A DNA stretch of 64,000 bases from Chloroflexota bacterium (GCA_035652535.1 DASRDP010000086.1:21199-85198), one strand, 5' to 3'. Shown: positions 26,144-35,765, counted from the first letter of the stretch. Translations and numbers: made by a program. The notes: generated by a model not told the origin, from the letters alone.

Positions 26144-27697
26144 CTAGTGCCGGAAGTGCCGTTGATGCGTGAAGATCATGGCCATGTGGGCCCGGTTGGC
26201 TGCCTCGATCACCTGCTGGTCGCGGATCGAGCCGCCCGGCTGGATAACTGCCGTCACGCCGGCCTCTGCTGCGCGTTCCACCCCATCTGGGAAGGGAAAG
26301 AAGGCATCCGAAGCCATGACGGACCCTGCCGCGCGCTCGCCAGCCTTCCTACACGCGATGTCCACGCTGTCCACCCGGCTCATCTGCCCCGCGCCAACGC
26401 CCACGAGGGCGAGCTTCTTGGCCAGAACGATGGCATTCGAGCGCACGTGCTTGACGGCCCGCCAAGCGAAGAGCAGGCCCGTCAACTCTTCCAACGTCGG
26501 GTTGCGGGTCGTCACCACGTCGCGGTTGATGGCGCCTTCGGGGATCGTGTCGCGCGTCTGGATGAGAAAGCCGCCGGATACCCGCTTGAAGTCGAGGTCG
26601 ACCGGTTCCCCCGGCCCTGGGCGATAGTTCGGCGGCTGGGCGCCGGTTCGCATGACCCGAAGGTCCCGCTTCTTCTTTAAGATCGCCAGCGCATCTTCCG
26701 TGTAGCCCGGCGCGATGATGTCCTCGAAGAACACCGGCGCGATCTCGCTGGCGGTATCCTTGTCCACTTCGCGGTTGAGGCCTACGGCGCCACCGAAGGC
26801 CGACTGTGGATCGCATTCCAGCGCGCGCTTGAACGCTTCGACGAGGTCTGTATCGCACGCCAGGCCGCACGGATTGCCGTGCTTGATGATCACGACCGTG
26901 GGGGCCGCGAAGTCGGTCACCACGCCCCAGGCGGCGTCCACGTCGAGGGTGTTGTTGTACGACAGAGGGATCCCATGGAGCTGCTCGGCCGAGCCGACCC
27001 CGAGCTCGAGGCTGCGCGTCGAAAGGTCTCGATAGAATGCCGCGAGCTGATGCGGATTCTCTCCGTACCGGAGGCCGGCGACCTTCTGCAGCGCGATGGA
27101 GAACTCGTCCGGGAATAGCTCGTCATATGGGCGCAGATACGTCGCGATGCACGTGTCGTACACGGCGCAGTGCTGAAACGCCTTCGCGGCGAGCCGCTGA
27201 CGCGTGTCCACGGATACGCCCGCCGGTCGACGCAGCCCGTCCATCACCGACGGATAGTCCTCAGGATTGCAGACGGGAAGCACGTCTCGGAAATTCTTGG
27301 CGGCGGCGCGCAACAGCGCCACACCCCCGATATCGATGGATTCGAGCGCCGCTTCCCGTGTCGTGCCCGGCGCCTGGATCGTCTGGATGAATGGATACAA
27401 GTTACACACGACGATGTCGATGGGAGCGAACCCCCGGTCGGCCAGCTCCTGGAGATCCGCGGGCTCATCACGGCGGGCCAAGATCGGAGCATGCACGGCA
27501 GGGTGCAGCGTCTTTACCCGTCCACCCAAGAGCTCGGGGAAATCCGTGAGATCCTGGACCGATCGGACGGCGAGCCCGGCCCCGCGGAGCAGCTCCTCCG
27601 TACCTCCGGTGGAAAACAGCTCGACGCCGAGCTCGAGTAGGCCGCGCGCGAAGTCGACAAGTCCATTCTTGTTGTAGACACTGATGAGCGCCCGCAT
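26144..27697 (-). CDS. purH: Bifunctional AICAR transformylase/IMP cyclohydrolase
   Basis: Catalyses the last two steps of IMP synthesis: formylation of AICAR using 10-formyl-THF and ring closure. The 517-residue protein has an N-terminal MGS-like IMP cyclohydrolase domain (about 1-195, SVYNKNGLVDFARG) and the C-terminal transformylase (about 200-517) with LRYGENPHQLAAFYR, IKHGNPCG and the closing GGSIRDQQVIEAANRAHMAM. The frame is open upstream, but family homology starts at the ATG at 27697. It is the last gene of a purine run, after purN. Confidence 0.96.
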   Translation of the reverse strand: MRALISVYNKNGLVDFARGLLELGVELFSTGGTEELLRGAGLAVRSVQDLTDFPELLGGRVKTLHPAVHAPILARRDEPADLQELADRGFAPIDIVVCNLYPFIQTIQAPGTTREAALESIDIGGVALLRAAAKNFRDVLPVCNPEDYPSVMDGLRRPAGVSVDTRQRLAAKAFQHCAVYDTCIATYLRPYDELFPDEFSIALQKVAGLRYGENPHQLAAFYRDLSTRSLELGVGSAEQLHGIPLSYNNTLDVDAAWGVVTDFAAPTVVIIKHGNPCGLACDTDLVEAFKRALECDPQSAFGGAVGLNREVDKDTASEIAPVFFEDIIAPGYTEDALAILKKKRDLRVMRTGAQPPNYRPGPGEPVDLDFKRVSGGFLIQTRDTIPEGAINRDVVTTRNPTLEELTGLLFAWRAVKHVRSNAIVLAKKLALVGVGAGQMSRVDSVDIACRKAGERAAGSVMASDAFFPFPDGVERAAEAGVTAVIQPGGSIRDQQVIEAANRAHMAMIFTHQRHFRH

Positions 27698-27746
27698 ATA
27701 GCTCACGTCCCCCTTCGTTCCGTACCCGATGCCGCGCGATGATGAT

Positions 27747-28382
27747 TTACGTTGGTGATGGCTCGAGTATGTGGGCCTTCCGTCCCACGAACCGGATGCG
27801 GCCCTCCGCAAAGAGCTGGATCGCCTCCGGCAGGATTTGATGCTCGACCTCATGGATTCGTGCCAGGAGGCTGGCCTCGTCGTCGCCTTCAAGCACCGGC
27901 ACCGCCGCTTGCAGGATGATCGGACCGGAGTCTGCATCTGGAAAGTCCGAGTCGACGAGGTGCACCGTCGCGCCGGTGACTTTCACGCCATAGTCCAGCG
28001 CGTCGCGCACCGCGTGCATGCCGCCTCCGAACGCGGGAAGCAATGACGGGTGCAGATTGATGAGTCGATGTCGGAACGTTTCCACGAACTCCGCGCTCAG
28101 GATCTGATCAAAACCGGCGAGAACCACCAGCTCGACACCGTGCTCGATGAGCCGACGAGCCATTTCCCGTTGCTGCGCCTCGCGCGAGTCAAACTCGCTT
28201 CGCACGATGGCGGTCGTTGGAATATGGCGGCGCCGTCCATATTCCAGACCTGGTGCGTTGGCACGGTTGGACACGACAAGGCGCACCTCAGCGTCGAGCG
28301 TGCACGATTCACAGCGACGCAGGATCGCGTCGAGATTCGTCCCCTGCCCGGAGATTAGGACGCCGATGGGTAAGGGCTTCAT
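27747..28382 (-). CDS. purN: Phosphoribosylglycinamide formyltransferase
   Basis: Converts GAR to FGAR with 10-formyl-THF. The 211-residue protein has the N-terminal GVLISGQGTNLDAI, the catalytic region INLHPSLLPAFGG, and the aspartate-containing loop DADSGPIILQAAVPV. Length and order match family members of about 200 residues. It lies between purF and purH on the same strand. Confidence 0.95.
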   Translation of the reverse strand: MKPLPIGVLISGQGTNLDAILRRCESCTLDAEVRLVVSNRANAPGLEYGRRRHIPTTAIVRSEFDSREAQQREMARRLIEHGVELVVLAGFDQILSAEFVETFRHRLINLHPSLLPAFGGGMHAVRDALDYGVKVTGATVHLVDSDFPDADSGPIILQAAVPVLEGDDEASLLARIHEVEHQILPEAIQLFAEGRIRFVGRKAHILEPSPT

Positions 28383-28438
28383 ATGCTACGCTCGATATCG
28401 CTGCGCGCGGCCCTGCGCCAAGTTTGCCGAACCCGCCC

Positions 28439-29875
28439 TCAACGAGCGCGCCGAGCGCCTTCGAGAACGAGCTTGTCAAGATCGAGCTGGACCGGCATCG
28501 GGTAGTCCCCGTTGAAACACGCCTGGCAGAAACGGTCGCCGGGCAGCCCGATGGATTCGATGAGACCATGCAGACTGAGGTAACCCAGCGAGTCGGCGCC
28601 GATGTGTCGGCAAATGGATGGTATGTCCATGTTCGCCGCGATCAGCTCCTCCCGCCGCGCCGTGTCAATGCCCAGGTAGCAGGAATTCACCATCGGCGGT
28701 GAGGTCACCCGCATGTGCACCTCGCGGGCCCCTGCCCGTCGGAGGAGCGCGACAGTGCTCGGCGTCGTCGTTCCCCGAACAATACTATCGTCGACGACAA
28801 CCACGCGCTTCCCGTTCAGCACGTCGGGAAGGGGATTGAACTTCAGCTTGACCCCGGACTCCCGCAGCCGCTGGTCAGGCTGAATGAACGTTCGCCCAAT
28901 GTACCGGTTCTTGATGAGCCCCTCTCGATAGGGAAGGCCCGAAGCTCGCGCGTAACCCACCGCAGCCGGCGTAGCCGAATCGGGCACCGGCATGACGAGG
29001 TCGGCCTCCACGGGATGCTCCTGTGCGAGGGTTGCCCCCATACGCTCCCGCGCGAGGTACACGAGCGTGTCGTCGATCACGCTGTCCGGGCGCGCGAAAT
29101 AGATGTATTCGAAGATGCAGAGAGCGGCGCGCGCGTCAGGGTCGTCAATGTGACACGAACGTGGCCCGCCCTCGTCGATGATCAAGATCTCGCCCCGCTG
29201 AATTTCACGCAACAACTCGGCGCCGATCGTGTCCAGTGCGCACGATTCCGAAGCCACGATCCACGATTTCCCCAGGCGGCCGAGGCACAGGGGGCGAATC
29301 CCGTACGGGTCTCGAATCGCGATCAGCTGGCGTGGACTCATCATCACCATGCTGTAGGCGCCCTTGACGAAAGGCATCGTGTGGCGAATGCGCTCGACCC
29401 AATCGCGGCCCGGAGCGGTGGCGCACAGCCGCCCGATGATCTCCGAGTCTGTCGTCGTTAGCGGCGTGTCGCCGCGCTCTTCGAGTCGCTCGGCGAGATA
29501 GGAGGTGTTCACCAGGTTGCCGTTGTGGGCGATGGCGATTGGCCCGAGATCGCTCTCGATACAGATGGGCTGCGCGTTCTCGACGCAGCTCGACCCGGTT
29601 GTGGAATAGCGGGTGTGCCCAATGGCCATGTGGCCGGTCAGCCCTGCCAGATCGTCTTCCGAAAAGACCTGGCTCACGAGCCCCATATCGGAGTAAAGGC
29701 CAATTCGGTGTCCGTCCGCGGTGGCAATCCCCGCACTCTCCTGGCCACGATGCTGCAGCGCGTACAGGCCGAAGAAGGCGAGCCGCGCCACTTCTTCACC
29801 CGGGCCGAAGATGCCGATGACCCCGCACGCTTCGTGCATACGATCGCCGGCCGGGTCGCCGTCAGGACGTGGCAT
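28439..29875 (-). CDS. purF: Amidophosphoribosyltransferase
   Basis: First committed enzyme of purine synthesis, forming phosphoribosylamine from PRPP and glutamine. The protein (478 residues) has a short propeptide before the catalytic Cys in EACGVIGIFG, the Ntn glutaminase domain, and a PRTase domain with KRVVVVDDSIVRGTTTP. Cysteines in ALCIFEYI, VNSCYLGID and FCQACFNGDYP match the [4Fe-4S] ligands of the Bacillus-type enzyme. ATG 29875 has GGGAGG about six bases upstream and overlaps the purL end by 14 bases; the frame is open to 29908. Confidence 0.95.
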   Translation of the reverse strand: MPRPDGDPAGDRMHEACGVIGIFGPGEEVARLAFFGLYALQHRGQESAGIATADGHRIGLYSDMGLVSQVFSEDDLAGLTGHMAIGHTRYSTTGSSCVENAQPICIESDLGPIAIAHNGNLVNTSYLAERLEERGDTPLTTTDSEIIGRLCATAPGRDWVERIRHTMPFVKGAYSMVMMSPRQLIAIRDPYGIRPLCLGRLGKSWIVASESCALDTIGAELLREIQRGEILIIDEGGPRSCHIDDPDARAALCIFEYIYFARPDSVIDDTLVYLARERMGATLAQEHPVEADLVMPVPDSATPAAVGYARASGLPYREGLIKNRYIGRTFIQPDQRLRESGVKLKFNPLPDVLNGKRVVVVDDSIVRGTTTPSTVALLRRAGAREVHMRVTSPPMVNSCYLGIDTARREELIAANMDIPSICRHIGADSLGYLSLHGLIESIGLPGDRFCQACFNGDYPMPVQLDLDKLVLEGARRAR

Positions 29876-32120
29876 CCATACCTCCCGCCGTCTCTCCGAT
29901 GTGGGCAAGCGCCTGTTCCCAGCGAGCCCGCGCGTCGCTCAGCGGAACCCGCAGGGCCCCGATCTGGATGACTTCGCCGCCCGTTCGACCGAGCAGCGTG
30001 ACGGGCACCCCGTGCGACGCGGCCCGTGAGCGTATCGCGTCGGCCGCTCCGCGCGCCGCGGACACGATTATCCGCGACGGGGCCTCGCCGAACAAAAGCT
30101 CGTCGATGTCTGCAAGGCCATTGCTTGCCGGATCGGACCATGCGCCGAAGTCACACATCACCCCCACCCCGGACGCGAGCGCGATCTCGGCCAGGGCAAC
30201 GGCGAGACCGCCATCGGCGACGTCGGTGGCGCAGGACACGCGTCCCGCCGCGATGATTTCGCGTACACAGGCTTGGACTCGGCGCTCGAGTTCCAAGTCG
30301 ATGCCTGGCGGCTCACCCCCAACCGACTCCAAAATGATGGCGGCGTACTGGCTCGAACCCAGCGACCCCTTCGTGGGCCCCAGCAACCACAGCTCATCGC
30401 CCGCTCGCGCCACGGCGCGAGCGTGACACGCCACGTTGTCGAGGATTCCGAGGGCGCCAACGATCGGGGTCGGTCGAATGGCGGCGCCGCGGGATTCGTT
30501 GTAGAGCGACACATTTCCACTGATAACCGGAACGTCGAGGGCGATGCACGCCTCCGACATGCCTGCCACAACCTCGTCGAGAGCGTGCCAAACGGCCGCC
30601 CGCTCCGGGTCGCCAAAATTGAGGCAATCGGTCACCGCGATCGGCTGAGCGCCCGCGCAAGAGACGTTGCGGCACGCCTCCGCCACAGCCATCGCGCCGC
30701 CGGTCCGTGGGGCCACCGCGCACACATTTCCACCGTCGCCCAGTCCGAGGGCGAGCCCCAGCGGAGTCCCTTTGATGCGGAGCACGGCCGCGCCCTCGCC
30801 CGGCGCGACCACCGTGTTCGTCTGAACCATATGGTCGTATTGCTCGAACACCGATCGGCGACTACCGAGCTGGGGGGAGCCAAGGAGGCGAAGCAGCGCC
30901 TCGCTCGCTTCGACCGGTCTCCCGCCCCATTCTCCGTCGGCGAACCGAGGTTCGCCCCGGACCCGGCGCAGCGGGCCCGAGCGCGGCTCGACCACGGGCG
31001 CGGGTGGTTCGGGCGCGCCCCCGGACAGGAATGCCGCGGGCAGCTCGGCCAGCAGCGTATCCCCCTCGCGCACCCGAACGAGTCCGGTGTCGGTAATCGT
31101 GCCGATGATGTCCGAATTGAGTCCCCAGCGGCGAAAGAGGGCCCGGATGCGCTCCTCGGCTCCCTCGCGAGCGACAATGAGCATCCGCTCCTGCGACTCC
31201 GAAAGCATGACTTCGGCGGGGCTCATGCCCCGCTCGCGGCGGCTCACGCGCGCAACGTCGATGTCGATTCCCAGCGAGCTCCGGGACACCATCTCCGTCG
31301 CCGCCCCGGTCAAGCCGGCTGCACCGAGATCCTGCATCGCCACGATGCCTTCATCGCCTACCAGCTCGAGACACGCCTCGATCAGGAGCTTTTCCATGAA
31401 CGGGTTGCCGACCTGGACGGCCGGGCGTTGCTCCTCGCCGTCGCTTCCCAGCTCGGCCGACGCGAAGCTCGCACCAGCGATGCCGTCGCGGCCGGTGTCG
31501 GATCCAACGAGGAGAACCGGATTTCCCACGCCCTGGGCACACGAGGTCAGGAGGTCCGCTTTACGCACCAGCCCGAGGCACAGCACGTTCACGAGGGGAT
31601 TGTCGTTGTAGGTCGAGTGAAAGGCGATGCTACCGCCGACCGTGGGCACGCCCACGCAATTGCCGTAGAACGCGATGCCCTCCACGACGCCGTTCAGGAG
31701 GTGCGCGGTGCGCGGATGACCTGGGCTTCCGAAACACAAGGCGTCCATGAGCGCGATGGGGCGAGCGCCCATGGTAAAGATGTCTCGCAGAATCCCCCCA
31801 ACGCCGGTGGCAGCCCCCTGGAAGGGCTCCACAGCGCTCGGGTGGTTGTGAGACTCGATTTTCATCACCGCTGCGAGCCCGTGGCCAATGTCCACCGCGC
31901 CCGCATTCTCGCCGGGCCCCTGAATCACGCGCGCGCCGCGCGTCGGGAACCGGCGCAGGAGCTGCTTGGAATGCTTATAGGAGCAGTGCTCGCTCCAGAG
32001 GACGCCAAACATTCCCAGCTCGAGTGGGTTCGGCTCGCGGTCGAGCGTCTTGCAGATGTGCTCGTACTCATGGGGGGTCAACCCCACGTTGGCTGGGCTC
32101 AGCGCCCTAGCGGGATGCAA
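29862..32120 (-). CDS. purL: Phosphoribosylformylglycinamidine synthase, PurL subunit (small form)
   Basis: The ATP-dependent FGAM synthase subunit, which uses ammonia delivered by PurQ. At 752 residues it is the small PurL type, which normally needs PurS as well. Family motifs include FGVLWSEHCSYKHSK, ESHNHPSAVEPFQGAATGVG and LMDALCFG. The start is TTG at 32120, overlapping the end of purQ by 14 bases, with GAGG upstream. The purL and purF genes overlap similarly, so purQ-purL-purF are coupled. Confidence 0.95.
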   Translation of the reverse strand: MHPARALSPANVGLTPHEYEHICKTLDREPNPLELGMFGVLWSEHCSYKHSKQLLRRFPTRGARVIQGPGENAGAVDIGHGLAAVMKIESHNHPSAVEPFQGAATGVGGILRDIFTMGARPIALMDALCFGSPGHPRTAHLLNGVVEGIAFYGNCVGVPTVGGSIAFHSTYNDNPLVNVLCLGLVRKADLLTSCAQGVGNPVLLVGSDTGRDGIAGASFASAELGSDGEEQRPAVQVGNPFMEKLLIEACLELVGDEGIVAMQDLGAAGLTGAATEMVSRSSLGIDIDVARVSRRERGMSPAEVMLSESQERMLIVAREGAEERIRALFRRWGLNSDIIGTITDTGLVRVREGDTLLAELPAAFLSGGAPEPPAPVVEPRSGPLRRVRGEPRFADGEWGGRPVEASEALLRLLGSPQLGSRRSVFEQYDHMVQTNTVVAPGEGAAVLRIKGTPLGLALGLGDGGNVCAVAPRTGGAMAVAEACRNVSCAGAQPIAVTDCLNFGDPERAAVWHALDEVVAGMSEACIALDVPVISGNVSLYNESRGAAIRPTPIVGALGILDNVACHARAVARAGDELWLLGPTKGSLGSSQYAAIILESVGGEPPGIDLELERRVQACVREIIAAGRVSCATDVADGGLAVALAEIALASGVGVMCDFGAWSDPASNGLADIDELLFGEAPSRIIVSAARGAADAIRSRAASHGVPVTLLGRTGGEVIQIGALRVPLSDARARWEQALAHIGETAGGMDATS

Positions 32121-32817
32121 CGACCTCGCTCACGAAGGAGCGCGCCACCGACTCGAAGAGGCGAAGTCCGTCGACGCCACCGAGGATCGGCTCAGAGCAC
32201 CGCTCCGGGTGAGGCATGAGACCGAATACATTGCCGGCCTCGTTGCAGACTCCAGCGATGCCCGACACCGAGCCGTTCGGGTTCGACGCGGGCGAGACGG
32301 TTCCCCCCGCGTCGCAGTACCGCAGGACCACCTGGCCACGCCGCTCCATTTCGGCAAGGGTCGCCTGATCAGCGTAGTACGACCCCTCGTGGTGGGCGAT
32401 GGGCATGCGCAGAACGTCGTGAACCGGGATCGCGCGCGTGAACGGCGTGGCATTGCTCTCGACGCGGAGCGATACCCAGCGACAGACGAAGCGCAGGCCG
32501 GCGTTCTGGAGCATCGCGCCCGGGAGCAAACCCGCCTCGACGAGGACCTGAAACCCGTTGCAGATTCCCCAAACCAAGCCGCCTTCGTGGGCGTATCTCT
32601 TGATAGCGGCCATGACCGGTGAAAAGCGAGCAATGGCGCCGGCGCGGAGATAGTCGCCGTGGGCGAAGCCGCCGGGCAGGATGACGCAATCGTAGGAGGA
32701 TACGTCGGTGCGCTCATGCCAGATGATGTTCGCGTCTTCGTGGAGGACCTGGGACAGCACATGGAGCGTGTCGAGCTCGCAATTACTGCCCGGAAAGAGG
32801 ACGATGCCGAAGCGCAC
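32107..32817 (-). CDS. purQ: Phosphoribosylformylglycinamidine synthase, glutaminase subunit
   Basis: The class I glutamine amidotransferase subunit that feeds ammonia to PurL. The 236-residue protein has FGIVLFPGSNCELDTLHVL, ILPGGFAHGDYLRAGAIA, the nucleophile Cys in VWGICNGFQVL, and the His-x-Glu pair in GLMPHPERCSEP. It is the first gene of the visible purine operon. Only about 106 bases separate it from the divergent lepB, so a purS gene does not fit immediately upstream. Confidence 0.96.
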   Translation of the reverse strand: MRFGIVLFPGSNCELDTLHVLSQVLHEDANIIWHERTDVSSYDCVILPGGFAHGDYLRAGAIARFSPVMAAIKRYAHEGGLVWGICNGFQVLVEAGLLPGAMLQNAGLRFVCRWVSLRVESNATPFTRAIPVHDVLRMPIAHHEGSYYADQATLAEMERRGQVVLRYCDAGGTVSPASNPNGSVSGIAGVCNEAGNVFGLMPHPERCSEPILGGVDGLRLFESVARSFVSEVVASR

Positions 32818-32923
32818 GCGTGCTCCCAGCGTTGTTGAGACCGGATTGTACCATGCCGCGTAGCCTTGGGGCGTCGGCGGGTCTCATGCCCGGTACCGAA
32901 GAACGCTGAGTTACGAAAGGAGT

Positions 32924-33625
32924 GTGCGTATAATTTCTGCGGAGCCTAGAGACGCCACGGGGCGCGCAGAAGGGAGTGGAAGTCTGGTAAGCGACTCGAC
33001 CGAGGTCGGAAGCGATCGCGGATGGACGGCCCGCGCGGGAAAGTTCGTGTGGGAGCTGCTTCAGACTGTCGCCCTCACGCTGCTGCTGTTTCTCGCCATT
33101 CGTGCCGTCATCCAGAACTTCAAAGTCGAAGGCACGTCGATGGAGCCGACGCTCCGGTCCAACGAGTTCCTGATCGTCAACAAGGCAACCTATGCGCGAA
33201 TTGACGGCACGCCGGCGCAGTTCTTGTTGGGCAGCACTCACGACCCGGGCGCGCCGATGTTTCTGTTCGGAAGTCCGTCCCGCGGTGACATCATCGTCTT
33301 CCGCTACCCGGCTCAGCCGGACAAGGACTTCATCAAGCGCATAATCGGCGTCCCGGGGGATACCGTCGAGATACGGAACGGACGCGTGTACCTGAACGGC
33401 GTCCCGCAGGACGAGCCGTACATCAGCCATCTGCCGAGCTACAGTTATCCGTCGACGACGATCCCTCCCGGTCACTATTTCGTCTTAGGGGACAACCGCC
33501 CCAACAGCAGCGACTCGCACGTGTGGGGGTTGGTGCCAGTCGACAACCTGATCGGCAAGGCGTGGTTCGCGTACTGGCCGCCGAGCGACTGGGGTCCCCT
33601 GGCATCGGGAGCGTACGCACGCTAG
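32924..33625 (+). CDS. lepB: Signal peptidase I
   Basis: Membrane serine/lysine protease that removes signal peptides. An N-terminal hydrophobic helix (TVALTLLLFLAIRAVI) precedes the catalytic Ser in VEGTSMEPTL and Lys in DFIKRIIGVPGDTVEI; GHYFVLGDNRPNSSDS is the late signature. About 233 residues, a normal length. The start is uncertain: the GTG at 32924 sits one base after AAGGAG, and a consensus TATAAT overlaps the first codons, so true translation may begin later at a non-ATG codon such as the CTG near 32985. The gene is divergent from purQ. Confidence 0.9.
   Translation: MRIISAEPRDATGRAEGSGSLVSDSTEVGSDRGWTARAGKFVWELLQTVALTLLLFLAIRAVIQNFKVEGTSMEPTLRSNEFLIVNKATYARIDGTPAQFLLGSTHDPGAPMFLFGSPSRGDIIVFRYPAQPDKDFIKRIIGVPGDTVEIRNGRVYLNGVPQDEPYISHLPSYSYPSTTIPPGHYFVLGDNRPNSSDSHVWGLVPVDNLIGKAWFAYWPPSDWGPLASGAYAR
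32929..32934 (+). promoter_or_regulatory. Candidate -10 box before lepB
   Basis: The hexamer TATAAT is a perfect sigma-70 -10 match in a GC-rich region, in the spacer between divergent purQ and lepB. No strong -35 is visible at 16-18 bases. If used, transcription would start near 32941, downstream of the annotated GTG, and the lepB start codon would need revising. Confidence 0.35.
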
Positions 33626-33724
33626 GACGAGCTGCAGACTTCGCATTGCACCAGAGCGCAGGGTCCACGGGACGCCTGTCTGCTGGTGCAGGCCTGGCAC
33701 TGTCACAAGGAGGTGATGAACGCT

Positions 33725-34648
33725 ATGGCCCTCAACATCGCAACCATTGGAGTCCCCTCATCGCTCGGCGGAGTCCCGCTCGGCGCTGAGCATGGGCCCG
33801 CCGAGCTCTGGAAGCGGGGCATCGTCGCCCGCCTCCGCGCAACCGGCGTCGACGTCACGGATTTCGGAGATGTTCCTATCCCGGCTCACCGTCGCGGCGC
33901 GCGCGGTTCCGCCGGATTGGCGTCAATCGAGACCGTCGCGCGCTGGGTCGCGAAGCACTCGTGGCGCGCCCTCGGGGAAGGGATGGTCCCCCTCGTTGTC
34001 GGCGGCGACCATTCCGCCGCGCTCGGGAACATCGCCGCGGCGGCGCAGGTCGTGCACGGCCTGGGTGTTATCTGGATCGACGCCCACCCCGATTTCAACA
34101 CGCCCGAAACCTCGCCGACGGGAAACGTCCACGGAATGGTGCTCGCCATCGCCGCAGGCTGGGGGCCAACGCCGCTCGTGCGTCTCCTCGGCTATGCGCC
34201 GATGGTGCACTCCGAGCGCATCGTCGTCATCGGCGCCCGCTCCATCGACGCGGGTGAGATGAGCAATCTCCGTCGGGCCGGCGTGCGCGTGTTCGACAGC
34301 GAGCACGTCGAGCGCTTCGGAATCCTCGCCACCATGGGCGAGGCGATGGCGTACCTGGCAAGCAAGCAGACGCACGCCGTGCACCTCAGCGTAGACCTGG
34401 ACATCCTCGACCCGGCGCGCTGGCCAGGCGTGTCGACAGCGGCGACAGGGGGCATCTCGGTCTCAGACCTGTGCCTGATGACGCGCACCGTGGCGGACAT
34501 GGCGCCCATCGCCGCGATGGACTTGGTCGAGCTGACACCTCCGGAAGACGTGGATGGCGTGACAGCCGAAGCCGCGATGCAGGTGCTGGAGCACACGTTC
34601 GCTCCGCGGGCGGGGATCCGCCTGAGCGACGCAGCCGCTCTTCGCTAG
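33725..34648 (+). CDS. Arginase/agmatinase family metallohydrolase
   Basis: A ureohydrolase of 307 residues with a binuclear manganese centre expected from GGDHSAALG, IDAHPDFNTP and the SVDLDILDP motif. Members hydrolyse arginine, agmatine, formimidoylglutamate or similar guanidines. The segment WPGVSTAATGGIS and the RocF-like layout favour arginase, but the substrate cannot be fixed. AAGGAGG lies 11 bases before the chosen ATG; an ATG at 33716 is too close to it. A strong hairpin follows the stop. Confidence 0.88.
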   Translation: MALNIATIGVPSSLGGVPLGAEHGPAELWKRGIVARLRATGVDVTDFGDVPIPAHRRGARGSAGLASIETVARWVAKHSWRALGEGMVPLVVGGDHSAALGNIAAAAQVVHGLGVIWIDAHPDFNTPETSPTGNVHGMVLAIAAGWGPTPLVRLLGYAPMVHSERIVVIGARSIDAGEMSNLRRAGVRVFDSEHVERFGILATMGEAMAYLASKQTHAVHLSVDLDILDPARWPGVSTAATGGISVSDLCLMTRTVADMAPIAAMDLVELTPPEDVDGVTAEAAMQVLEHTFAPRAGIRLSDAAALR

Positions 34649-34678
34649 ACAACCGCCGAATCGTCGATAGGCATGCGA

Positions 34679-34717
34679 TGGGCCCGCCGAAGCGCGTTGC
34701 GCGGCTCGGCGGGCCCA
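34679..34717. terminator. Bidirectional hairpin between convergent genes
   Basis: A perfect 12-bp stem (TGGGCCCGCCGA pairing with TCGGCGGGCCCA) encloses a 15-base loop that can itself pair (GCGC/GCGC). It lies between the arginase-family gene and the convergent VOC gene. There is no T-run, so it may stop transcription in both directions by structure alone. Confidence 0.6.
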
Positions 34718-34751
34718 CGAAGCCGCTCGTTCGCCAGCCCGGTCCCGAGTG

Positions 34752-35765
34752 TTAGGATCCGGCGCCCGACTGCTTCGCCTTCATGAAGGCTTCGACGTAG
34801 TCCTCCATGTAATGGCCCTCATAGGTCGCGAGGTTGGGACCAGCCGACGAGCCCCCCACGAAATGGAAGCTGTTCGTGTCGGGATCGTAGATCTGGTCGC
34901 CGCGCCCGTACATCGCCTTCCACTTGCGCCCGGCCTCGCTGCCGTGCATCCCCGTTCGGGCCGGGAGCGCAGCGGGATCCGCAATGGGGTCGTCTTTCCG
35001 CTGGTCGAAGTCCCATTCCGACAGCTCTGACCACACGCGCTGATAGGCGGACATGAACTCGTCCGCCCGCACGATGTACGCGTTGTGGACACCGCGCCAC
35101 TTGGTCGACCCGCCCGTCCGCACGTCGAGCGAATCCACTTTCTTGAAGATGAGGCGGGAGCCCGCGACCATGGGGAAGACCAGCGTGTCATCCGGAATGT
35201 CCGCGCCCGCCATGGGATCGATCCCGCAATAACGCGTGTAGAACTCCGCCGTTCGGGCCAGATCGCGGGATTCGTGCACGCCGTGGCTGATGCGCCCGAC
35301 TTTCAGGGCGCTCATCTTGTCCATCGCGCCGTCGGGCAGGCGGTTCGGCGCCCACAGCTCATACTGGTTCGCGTCGGGGTCTTCGAAATAGATCGCGGTT
35401 CCAGGCTCACCTCCGTCGGACACGCGGACCGGGTCGGTATGGGGCACGTTCAACTGGTCCAGGCGCCGTCGGTGCTCGTCGATGTCCGCGGCGTTGACGT
35501 AGAAGCCGTACCGCGGATGCGCCTTTCCGAGGCCCGCGTTCGGCGGAATCGGGGTGCTCTGCACGAACCCGATGATGTGCGACCCACCGAGGTTCCGAAA
35601 CTCGGCAAAGCGAGGGCCGTGCGATTCACCTGTGGCGCCCCACGACTCCTTTGCGCCCAGAACGTTCTCCGCCCAGTCGACCCATCGATCGAGATCGCTC
35701 GTGGGAACCGCGAAGTGATCGATCCAATGAATCGCACCAGGCCTCTGGTCTTCCGACATCGCCAC
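34752..35765 (-). CDS. Two-domain VOC (glyoxalase/extradiol-dioxygenase-like) protein
   Basis: The 337-residue protein contains two vicinal-oxygen-chelate modules, one starting IHWIDHFAVPTSDLDRWVDW and one starting GRISHGVHESRDLARTAEFY. The histidines in these first strands and glutamates such as in TAIYFEDPDANQYELW are the usual metal ligands. Type I extradiol dioxygenases share the two-module plan, so ring cleavage is possible but not proven. It shares a strand with a dienelactone hydrolase-like gene just upstream. Confidence 0.82.
   Translation of the reverse strand: MAMSEDQRPGAIHWIDHFAVPTSDLDRWVDWAENVLGAKESWGATGESHGPRFAEFRNLGGSHIIGFVQSTPIPPNAGLGKAHPRYGFYVNAADIDEHRRRLDQLNVPHTDPVRVSDGGEPGTAIYFEDPDANQYELWAPNRLPDGAMDKMSALKVGRISHGVHESRDLARTAEFYTRYCGIDPMAGADIPDDTLVFPMVAGSRLIFKKVDSLDVRTGGSTKWRGVHNAYIVRADEFMSAYQRVWSELSEWDFDQRKDDPIADPAALPARTGMHGSEAGRKWKAMYGRGDQIYDPDTNSFHFVGGSSAGPNLATYEGHYMEDYVEAFMKAKQSGAGS

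Noticed and set aside
30273..32219. A long plus-strand open frame antisense to purL
   Set aside because: PurL on the minus strand is unambiguous, and the plus-strand translation shows no family motif.
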